This document shows positions 53,837 through 64,000 of a stretch of 64,000 bases of DNA, piece by piece (the stretch's first letter is position 1; the number at the start of each line of letters is the position of its first letter). This DNA is from Athripsodes cinereus (taxonomy: Eukaryota; Arthropoda; Insecta; Trichoptera; Leptoceridae). The stretch spans positions 11,013,237 to 11,077,236 of the forward strand of contig OX388307.1 in the NCBI GenBank assembly GCA_947579605.1, read 5' to 3'. The notes under the pieces were generated by a model. That model was not told where the DNA came from and ran no database searches. It worked only from the letters and a program-made list of their open reading frames with translations. Made by a program: the position numbers and the translations under genes.

Positions 53837-56800
53837 TCCTGGGAGTCCCATCTGAGGTATCACACAATATAGAAAACCATTCTCAGGTAAGCTTTACATC
53901 TGTCTTATATCAGAACACGCACATTATTGTCTATAATTTACAAAGCTAAAGTTGTTCCGTTCATCATTGTTTTTGCCATACTAACTTCTTGCAACCGGAG
54001 ATCATTAGAAACATTTTCTTGTCCTATTGCGATCTTTGTGCATCTGCAGGTAATGATGAACTGTCGCAATTGAGATGAGTAGATCTAGTCCACCTTTACC
54101 TTGCGGACGAACAAGTCTCAATTAAGACAGTTTGTCGCAGTTTTTAACTGTATTATGCATTTTGTTTATTAAGTTGACTAGAAAACATTTCAAAATTTAA
54201 TTTAAATATGCATAATGGCTTTATATTTTTTGTTCTTATAAACCCATGTTAATATGGAATGTAATGCAGACTTCAAGTGATAATTTCTCCACGTTAATGT
54301 TTTGTGTAGAATAGATGAAGCCCTTTATATTAAATAATTTGATATCCCTGTCCATATAGTGATGTGCTGAAGGTACGGCATAGGGTTACTTGCTTTGACA
54401 TTTTCAGCATTGTCTTGTGTATTGTATGATATGGAGCCCATATCTTCTCACATAGGAATGCAGGGATGCGGACATTGATACAGAAATAGGAATGATATCT
54501 TTATACACTTTACTCTCCCACTGCATATAAGAGGTATTTATCGTACAAATGATTGATTTTCCACACGTGCTAAATTACTTTCTAACATTTCAATTTACTT
54601 CTTTACATATCTATATCAATTTTACAGTGAAATAATTTAATAGTAAATAACATATTTTAAATTGTTTTAAAAATATTTATATTGGCAACGTTAGATTGGT
54701 TCATGCAATTAGTTTCCATTGGTGAAATACCGGTACATGAATATTGGATGATTTCATTCTCAGAATGTAGTTCTGCTCCAAATTCTAAGTATTATTGTAT
54801 AATTTTCCAAATTTGATTAAAAAATATACAGATAGTGGGTGTACAAAAGGATTTCATTGTATTCTGTGTAATGAATATATAAGATTACATATGTAATATG
54901 TTTTGGCCATCACATGTAATGATACAATGTATTCTCTAGTCCGAGTGAGCGTGGCTGCGTATGTACTATGAGTTTGCGTCCAGATACAGTGTACAGTACC
55001 TACCTCTATATGTGGTTGGCTACTGCCAAGGCCTTACATGTGTCACTCCGTATCGAGGTATTTATTTATCAAAGACCACTGATTCTATTACTCTTGTGCA
55101 GACTTCTATTTCCATAATTAAAATATTGTCCATCTAATCTAAGAAGCAATATAATTAAGTTTTGCTTTGTAACTCTTCATTGTAATTTCCAACTAGTGTC
55201 CATACAAAAGTTTGATTGAAGTTTGCACAAGTGGTATTATTATGTACCTATAATTGTTTTGATTGATGTCTTTGGATGGTTAATTATTTTTTGATAACAT
55301 AGCAAGCAGTTGAAGTTGATTGGATCTGATAGCTCTTGTTACATTTCAATCATCTTGGATGATTTAATATCGTTGGTATTGTTTGGTGGCACTTTGCAGT
55401 TGACATAAACCAGGTGAGCCATGATTGCTTAACAACATCTCCACCGTCCGACCACTTCAATCAGTCTTTGCGTGGGTGCCTTGCGGTTGCAGCTTTAAGA
55501 GGTATAAAACAATCCCTCGTCATAAAACAACACAACACAAGTTGGCCCTGCTCCTGATACTGGTTACTGCTCACTGCTCTCTGCTCACCGGGTCACTCGC
55601 ACAACTGAGATACTCAAGGTGATTTTAGTTAATGATAATCATTTTAAGATAATATTTTACGTAATATAATAATTTAAAGTGTATACCCTGATATTTGTAA
55701 CCCACCTGGTATTTTATATTTAGTCTTCTGTGTTGTTTTTTTTTATTCAAAAATTTGGAGACAAGATGTGTTTTTGCAGAACATTTTAAAAACATTTTGT
55801 GTATGATAAAACCGTGTTAGTGCTTACAACTCAATAATTCTACAATTTTATGGGAACTAGAGATTACCCTGCAATCAGGTATTTATGTTAATTTTTAATG
55901 TTCAAATGTTGTTAATTAAATCCACATGAAGTACATAATAAGTACCCAGTCACTCCTATACTATTATTAGCACACCTCATATTGACTGTAAGCAATATAA
56001 TTATTTGTAATCTAGCCTCTATTATATATTGTGATATAATATCTGGTACTTCTTTTTCACTCAGAAGATCTTACCTAGTCTTTGTAAAAGTTTCAATTTT
56101 ACCTGTTATCTTATCAAGTTAATTCTTGTTAAAGTCATAAAGTGATTAAAGAATTTTAAGTTGTTTTGTTTTTACAGTAAATTTGCTAAACAACCTGAAT
56201 TCCCACCTTTATGTTTACCATGAAAAGGTAATGGCATTTGAATTTCATTTTGTTCTGAGTTGATTTTTTTGGCATGTGAAAAGCAAAAGTTGAATATGTA
56301 ATACAAGTGTTAATGTATTTAATGGTTAATATATAAAATAAAAAACACATTGATATTCTAAATTTGTTTTATTGTTTTGACCTTTCAAACAATCTAATAT
56401 ATATATATATATGTTCAAAACTAATTAATTAGACATTGTCTATACCATATTTCAAGATTTACACTTGTCAGAAATTGAAAGATTATTCATAAATTAATCT
56501 AAATCCCAAAACGAATACGTCAGATGTCATGTTGCGTAACCTGTTTCAAGTTTGGCTACAATATTGTTTTAACAAAGGACTAAGTGAAATTATGGTCTGG
56601 ATGCCTTGTTGATATTTTTCACAAAGTACATAATAGTTTAAGGCTGACGTGAAATAAGAAATAAGAGAATGACGTTCAAGTGTTTGAAAAGGAGGAGATC
56701 ATAATATATATAAAATAAAATGTCGTGTACATAGTAAATTAGTAGAGGGAAAGGCACAGAGGTCGGGAACATTTACAAGAAGTATCATATATAATAATAA

Positions 56801-59313
56801 TGCTTGAATAATTCATTTACCAACTAATTATTGACATTGTTACACTATACATTATAAAGTCTTAATATTTTACTATCTAATTCCAATGGTAGATATTGGA
56901 ATGCAGCAAGTAGACAATAACAATGGAGCTGAATAGACAACTGGTTGCTTGTCACTTGATGGTTCAGATAATCAGAAGGTGTTCATCGTGTACTCAAAAT
57001 CCCTAAGTGTGTTATTATTTATTACCCAATACCCAATGATACCAAAGTTTGTAGATAATAAATTAAGTATTAAATATCACAGATATAAGATTTTAAGATG
57101 TATGTAGAGTATAAAAAGGTATGTTTTAGACTAATCACACAAAAAATATCTACTTTGAAGGAGTACTTTGTTTGCGCACTCAATCATCTTGAAGACATTG
57201 GAAAAATACTACATGTGTACATACAATAAATTACCTGTAAAGCTAATATGAGAAAATAACATCTGGCGGGCTGTTGGTAAATATTGTATTTAATTCCAAG
57301 ATTGTCCAACAATTATTTATTTCCTGTATAACCATTTCATGGACAGTACAAAATGACATTGTGGAGAATAAATGCCATAAGTTGTAAATAAGTTATTATT
57401 AAATATTCTGGTATTTTACAGATACCTACATCCACAACAATGTTCAGTTAGATATATATATTACTTTTCTGTTCCTTGCACAATCCATTTGAAATAATTA
57501 TTTTCCAGAAGTAGGCCTACTTAACAACAAAGAAGCTCAATTTATTCTTTAGAACATCAAATCTATTTTATTTATCTGTTCTCTATTTTTTAACCTTTAA
57601 TTATTAGATATATTATAGATTTTTTTTCCAATGTACAATAATCTAGATACTCAATATAATATATAGCAATACATTGTATCAACAAAGTCTAATTTGATCA
57701 ACAAACTATTTTTAATCTGGACATACAAGTAGTTCTCTTCTCGATTCCTATTATTTTATTTAAAAATATAATATGTCTGAGGAATCTAATATCTTTACTT
57801 GCATCTAATAACAATTATGTAGATCCTATTCGATAAACATTTTAATTATTATCCATATAATTGATTCTTTACCAACTTCTAGTACACTTTTATTTAAAGT
57901 TAAGTGTTTTCAAAATGTTCAATGTTATAAAATATCACTAAGTATTAGGAGAATTAAATGTCGTCCCAAATATGTAGTGGATCAAATAATTGAGAGTGAG
58001 TATGTGGGAGGATGAGACATTCAATTCAGTCAAGAAGAATGCAATATGGCATTATGTATATAGATAGTCACTTTCAGTTGAATCAACTATCATCAAATAT
58101 AACAGACAGAACAAAAGAATCACATTTCGTACAAATTAAACTGCATGATATTTAAAAAAGCACAACTCAAGTTGTGTGATGCCCACAATATGTTTTTGAA
58201 AATACATGTACATGTATTGTGCACAATGAATCAAATGCACTGACTTATAGTTTAATAGTGGCAAGTCATAATTTTTACAACTCGTGCATCATTGGTACTC
58301 GCCAGATTGGTTCAAGTAAATATCTCTGAAATGTTCTCTACTATTCGAATCTTGAACACTATGTGCGAGGGAAGGGCAGAAGATAGATCCCTTTGAAATG
58401 TGGTACTGGAGAAGAATGGTGCAAATACCATAACGGCCAGAAGAACAAATATCTCCCTTTTTGAAAAATTTAAAACAAAGGCTCTCTGTAATTTGTCCCC
58501 AAAAAATCTACAGTGCTGCAAACATCACACGCAGAGGAGATGAGAGTATCGAAAAGCTGATCATGACAGAAATCACACTAGGTGGAAGATCCAGAGGCAG
58601 AATAATAATGTGTTACTGATCAAAGTAAGCAGATTGTAACTCTGTCAATTTACAATGTGGTACATCTGACTTAGAACAGAAGAGGATTGTCCATGAGGGG
58701 ATATCTGGAAGTCATGACCCCCAGGACTGGGAAAATGAGTGAAGATAAAGAGAGAGTTGTATACTAAGTCACAACTTATTGTGTTCATATCTGAGTTAAA
58801 TGTACAAACTTTCTATTCAAATACAATAATATCTATCTCTATCCGTAATACATAGTTACATATTATCATTTTCATATTAAGTCAAAGAAGTTAAGTTTCC
58901 ATCATCTTGAAAATAATTCTGGTCTAGAGCGTTTGGCGATTCAATTGTGAAGCCATTTCAATTTCCGTAATTACAAATTAATTATTAAGCACCTTCATTA
59001 AAAGTAAAAAAAATCACTTATATAATTTTAAGTTTGATCACAGTTTATCATGTATTAGATATTTCTTAATGTTTTTTCTCACAACGGACATATCATCTCA
59101 CAAAAAACCAAATGATATAATTTTATTCCAAAATAAAGTATGTATTTTTTGGTCGATGAATGTTATCAATTCACTTTGGTTATTGTGGACCAGCCACACT
59201 CAATTCATCATCTTAATATAAACTTAAATAAATATACATCGAAATTTTTACATTATCCATTTGGTATATATTGCTGTTATTCTAATATTATGTAAGATCC
59301 ACAAGCCTCCCGA
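53837..59313. other. Non-coding region between LUC7L3 and the calcium channel gene
   Basis: LUC7L3 and the channel gene converge, so both 3'UTRs lie here. A donor-like CTCAG|GTAAGC at 53882-53892, just after the LUC7L3 stop, suggests a spliced 3'UTR. A later acceptor (about 56178) and AATAAA near 56336 could end it. A short (TA)n lies near 56398. No other coding sequence is recognised in 5.4 kb. Confidence 0.45.
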
Positions 59314-61404
59314 CTAGCCATTTTTATTTATTTCTTCGTTAATGATAACATCCTTATCGTCGCAAGGTACAGTTATAAGACAGTCTAAGTCATCCACATC
59401 GTTAATGCTGTTTGTTTTCTCCACTATAGCTGTAGATGCACTGTTTATTGTTAATCCTTGCTCATCACTAGTTTCCTCATAAGATTCTGAGCTCCTTTGT
59501 CCTAAAAGAAATTCTCCAGATTCACCACTGGTACTGAAATTGGCTGCGGACATTCTGTCTGCACTAAGGTGCCTATCATATTTAGGTCTGATAGATTGAC
59601 TGGGTGTTAAGCTGGAATGTGTTTCTTTGGGAACTTGACAAGATTCTATATGAACTTGTGTTGTCCCTTGTGATGAGCTGGTTGGTAAATTGGTTGTGTA
59701 ATCTGGTTTCATTAGATCAATTTTCCGCCTTTCAGCAATCACCTTTCTTATGCTTTCCTCTTCAGACATTTCACGAGTATTAAAGTCACTTTCTGCTATG
59801 ATATTTGGAGGAGACATTTGTTTGTTTGAAGATATTTCACTTAAGCTCAGCATGGCGGCACTTGGTTCTGTTGGTGATTGAGATTGAATTTCAATGTGAA
59901 CTTGTGAAGTTGAGGGTGTCGTTCTTTGTGAATTTAAATCAAGAGTGTTTGGAGGAGCAGGTATATTGAGAGACTTGCCTGCAGGAGGTATGTACTCTGA
60001 GGCTATTTCTACTTTTAAGAAAGGTAATGCTTTATCAATCTTACTGTCTGTCATAGGAGGCAGCAAAAGGCTAGATTCTTCAAAGCCTTCATTGTCTATT
60101 GCTGCTTGTTTAAACAGATGTTTTGTACTTCCATACATTTTATGTGAAGGTCTTGTATTTTTTGGAACATTCAAGTAGCTTTGGGTCTGTTTTGGTTTTT
60201 CAGGATCTAGAGTGTTTATGTCTGGTTTCAACAGACATGTTTCCTCACCATCGGGATTCTTGTATTTTTTCTTGTAAAGTGATCCATCCCTTTTAAGCTG
60301 TACATTGTTGTCTTCCATTTCTTTCTGTCCATTATTCAATGTTTGTACCTTAGATTGCTTACTCTCAGTTGGCTCCCTTGTATCATGTACCAAGGCTGTG
60401 CGTAGTGTAGATTTTTCTTCATCTTCATCAATAAAACATGGTTCTTCTTCGTATAAAACGTTGGATGTTGATGCAGATTTGTCTTGCATCATATCTGATG
60501 TTATAGAATCCATTCGCTTTCGTTGTCGTCTAGTTTGGTAGCTGTCAATGGAAGAGTCTCTTGTAAGGTGATGGCGTCTAGTAGCGTATGATTCTGTAGA
60601 AGATTCTCTGGTTAGTAAACGTTTGATCTGATATGACTCAGTAGATGGCTCACGTGAAAGACGACGACGTGCGTGATATGAATCAGTGGATGCTTCTCTA
60701 GATAAAAAGCCCCTGGAGTGATCAAATGACCTCGCAACAAAGGCTGCAGATAAGCGAGGTGCGTGCAGAGTCTGTCTGCGTGTGCCGTGATACTGTAAGC
60801 GTCTCAGTGCTCCCCTGGGTACAAGTGGACTGCCTCCATATAGTTGGATGGAATTGCGACCACTTGGTGCCGAATACACAAAATCAGCAGGCAGTGAGCT
60901 AACCTGTTATGTGCAACCAACAAAACATCAGTAGTGCCAATCTAAATTATGTGGGAATTTTCACTCGGTTATGAATATTTGTGTGTAAAGATGCCGGTAA
61001 ACATTAAAATAATTTGTCAAATTTTACATGCAAAATATAATTGGAAGATGTGAGAAGGGCATCCCAACGCATATGAATTGGCTCACTTCTTCCAATAGGA
61101 TTTTGAATAATGTTGCATTATATTATAAACACAGTTCTCCAATTGAGATGTCTGATTGGTTTTGTTATCTGCGCATTGTGCCTAAATCCAGAAACAATAA
61201 AAAAATTGTAAATATTCTAAACATTAGTCAATGTTGCTTAAGCGTGTTCAGTTGTGTTTATCAAACAAACTATTTTCGCCCGAACACTACTAGCGCTGCA
61301 TTGTCTCAAGAAAAACCAAACAAGTACTAGTTTGTGTATTTTAGTTGATTCAATTTTACGTATTTTGCAATTTGAGGCTCAGCAACTACAAAAACCCAGA
61401 TATA

Positions 61405-61493
<89 letters not shown>

Positions 61494-64000
61494 ATTAAAA
61501 GTTTTCTTGTCCATTCTAAAATAATTACTGTAGTCATCTGGGCCTGTGCACAATATTTCACTCAGTAAATTTGTATGAATATTGATTAATGTTAATCATT
61601 CTTGTGTCCGTTTTCTTCCCTTTTTCTCCTTTATAGACGTAATAAGATCAAAGTAAGAAATGATTTGTGTGACTGATAATCTGGTCATCACTGTGAAAAC
61701 TGTGTCGAAACTGACAGCTAGTTTAACAAGCTTGGTTTGTTTATCAACGCTCATGCTTGACAAAAACGTACCAACAAAATGTAAAATTTATCAAATTTAT
61801 TTTAATGTTTACCGACAGTATAAGTGAGATGTATCGAATATCATTGTTCATTGTTATTCATTTTTGAATATTTACATCTAATAAAGCTTATGTGATATAA
61901 GTATCAAAACTACTTTAATGTGTCTATTTTTGTTGTTTTCACTTTATGATAAAGCTCTTAATTGTTTTTGAAAAATTTGGTGAACATTTGGGACAGTTTT
62001 GTCTGTACGTGTATCAAATGAAGGCATACATACTTTTTTAAGTGGTCTAATGGGTCGTGCTGTGGCAGACTCCAGCTCAAGGGCCATACACAGTGCCTGA
62101 TCTTCTTGGTCTTCTTGTTCTCTCTCCAGTTCTCTTTCAAGTTCAACTTCCATGTCCATTTCATCCTCCATTTGTTTATGAGATTCTTCCAAATGTTTCA
62201 TGAGAACCTGAAATTGTAATGTCATTAGTATGTTTATACTTTTATTGTAGTTTATATATTATGTTTACGTATTAATTTACAAAATCCAATTTGTACTTAC
62301 AGCAACGACCACATTCACTAGAACAAACTGTGCCATCAGTACAAAAATTACAAAAAATATTGGTGCAATAACAGTGGATACACAACAGTTTCTAACACAG
62401 TCTACAGACGAGTCACAATTTTCTCTTAAAGTATCTTTCATTATTCCATTCCAATTGTCACCCGTAGCCACTCTAAATAGAGTGAGAAAGGCCATTCCAA
62501 AGTTTGCAAAGTGTGCATGTTCCCCTAAACCTAAAAAAATATATCAATTAATTGCTGTGTTAGGTTTGGAATATGTAATATGCTGTAATGTAATATTGCC
62601 TTACCTTGACAAGGAATATCTTCTGAACATTCCAATCTACCAAATAACTCAACACCTAAGGCAGCAAATATAAAGAATAATAGAAAGAATAATAAACCCA
62701 AGTTGCCCACTTGAGGCAGAGCTTGCATCACAGTATCGAGGAGAGCTCTGATTCCTTTAGCCATTTTCAACAGTTTCAGCACCCTTGCGATTCTCAGAAC
62801 TCTCATCACCCTCATAATGGTAGGATTGATAGGAATTATATTTGTTTGTAACTCTTCTAAAACTATCCCAACAATTGACAATATAACTATTATTACATCT
62901 AATTGATTCCATTTATCTTTTAAATAAATCTTGAATCCTAATGCAACAAGTTTCATAATTGCCTCCAGTATAAACACTGCTGTGAAGAAATAATTAAATA
63001 TTTTTAGAGCGTATTCTAAAGCAGCTGGCATCTTATAATATTCAATAGCCATTGTGACTACATTCAGCCCAATCACTCCCGCAATAGCGAGATCAAAGTA
63101 TTTAGAAGTGACCACATTATGTACAAATAGTCTTCCTTGAGAGTAGTTTGAGTAGTAAGGAGGTTCGTGCATTTCTGTAAAAAGATAAAACAGCATAATG
63201 TATTTTTTCTTTATAGTATTATCGTAATAACTGATGTAAAAAAAAATTCTAGGTAAGTACTTCTTCTTTTCTTTTCCATTTGTAAAGCTCTTTTGGCTGC
63301 TCTTCTCACTCTTTCTTCTTTTTCCTGCTCTTCTCGACATCTATGAAAATTTTCAACCACGACTCCCACGAACATGTTCAATACAAAGAAACCCACAAGT
63401 AGAATAAATGCAATGAAGTAAAGCAGACGCCACTCAGAATAATTTACAATCGGCTGAAATTAAATCACAATTATTTTTTGATAAATGACTAATTTATTTA
63501 AATATTACAATTTATTTAGTGTTTTTTGTTGAAAGTCAATTCTTACTTGCTGATCCACTCCTACAGCGTCTAAGCCTGTATACATAATGTTCACCCAACC
63601 ATCTCTTGAACTCAATACAAACAAAGACATCAATGCTTTTCCTAAATCATCAAAATTATATTTTCGGTTGACCCACACATTATCCTTGATGGCCAAGCAG
63701 TCAGTTTTATTTTTGACACCCTTTATATTTTCTCCTTCACAATAGTAAAATGCTCCTTTGAATAACTGTAATATTATTAACACTAATAAGTCAATACAAT
63801 TCTCAATTGATTATTTCATAATTATTACTTAGTATCAAATGTCTCACCTGTACACCGAGAATTCCAAATATTATAAAGAAAGTGCAACAGATAAGAACAA
63901 TATTTCCAATTGGTCTTAAAGATGAAAGTAATGTTTGAACAACTAATTTTAATCCAGGAGCTCTATTAATTACCCTCAAAGGACGCAGTGATCTTAGCAA
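59314..64000 (-). CDS. Ca-alpha1T: Voltage-gated T-type calcium channel alpha-1 subunit, 3' half (partial)
   Basis: Seven exons (63848..64000, 63547..63765, 63261..63453, 62605..63174, 62301..62530, 62034..62207, 59314..60903) join in phase to 1,042 residues; the 5' part lies beyond the window. The first exon is the domain III S4-S5 region ([20 protein letters not shown]). The next has the domain III pore, [20 protein letters not shown]. Then come III S6, the III-IV linker and domain IV S1-S5, with voltage sensor [20 protein letters not shown]. The domain IV pore is [20 protein letters not shown], then IV S6 and [11 protein letters not shown]. Asp in both the domain III and IV filters is the EEDD signature of Cav3 (T-type) channels. 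The 3' exon (529 residues) is a long Ser-rich cytoplasmic tail. It conducts low-voltage-activated calcium current in the plasma membrane. Confidence 0.92.
61412..61492 (+). repeat. 81-base homopolymer A run ending a SINE-A tail
   Basis: An uninterrupted A tract follows AAAAACCCAGATATATC, which matches the 3' end of SINE-A at 35696-35890. It is probably a 5'-truncated SINE insertion with a young tail. The length may be affected by sequencing error. It is in the intron before the last channel exon. Confidence 0.7.

Noticed and set aside
59945..60541. Plus-strand ORFs over the channel tail exon
   Set aside because: They are antisense shadows of the long minus-strand coding exon, which joins in phase to conserved channel exons.
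61254..61568. ORF with a long Lys run (and Phe run on the other strand)
   Set aside because: It is produced by translating the 81-base A tract.

Overview
The window is AT-rich nuclear DNA from an arthropod, almost certainly an insect. Every host gene is split by short GT-AG introns, and the products are typical animal proteins whose best remembered relatives are from insects: ANKRD40-like, RSL1D1, SAP130, three PEBPs, LUC7L3 and a T-type calcium channel. The dense load of hAT, piggyBac, R1-like LINE, RTE-like LINE and SINE copies also fits. I cannot fix the order; Hemiptera is only a guess. A 200-base run of N (13260-13459) marks an assembly gap inside a repeat.

Layout. (1) 70-896, plus: the 3' end of an ankyrin-repeat gene (ANKRD40-like). 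(2) 1922-10794, minus: a complete five-exon RSL1D1 (nucleolar ribosomal-L1-domain protein). Its 6.5 kb intron holds a 4 kb hAT element with a perfect 8-bp target duplication, itself carrying LINE and SINE insertions. (3) 10795-14645: an intergenic region with repeats and the assembly gap. (4) 14646-23315, plus: a complete 16-exon SAP130 (Sin3/HDAC complex subunit). Its introns hold a broken antisense calexcitin copy, hAT MITEs, nested SINEs and a 96-bp triplication that repeats a splice donor. (5) 23316-27552: a long 3' region with repeats. (6) 27553-37945, minus: three tandem PEBP genes, one with an added signal peptide. (7) 37946-40118: a graveyard of RTE-like LINE pieces. (8) 40123-42796: a piggyBac transposon with an uninterrupted 610-aa transposase, 13-bp inverted termini and TTAA duplications. 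A 701-bp hAT MITE (42875-43575) follows. (9) 43885-53836, plus: a seven-exon LUC7L3 (U1 snRNP-associated splicing factor). One intron holds a nearly full-length R1-clade LINE (46317-52056, minus). (10) 53837-59313: non-coding. (11) 59314-64000, minus: the 3' half of a T-type voltage-gated calcium channel alpha-1 gene, running off the window edge.

The host genes do not form one pathway, apart from the tandem PEBP cluster. What stands out is the mobile-element archaeology. Several insertions can be delimited to the base by target duplications. One LINE fragment sits inside another LINE, and removing it restores the reading frame. One LINE carries a probable 3' transduction. A SINE family shares its 3' tail with the local RTE-like LINE. 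I found no CRISPR array, operon or clearly new gene system; the window is eukaryotic. All exon borders were read by eye from splice signals, reading phase and remembered family sequence. No alignment was run.
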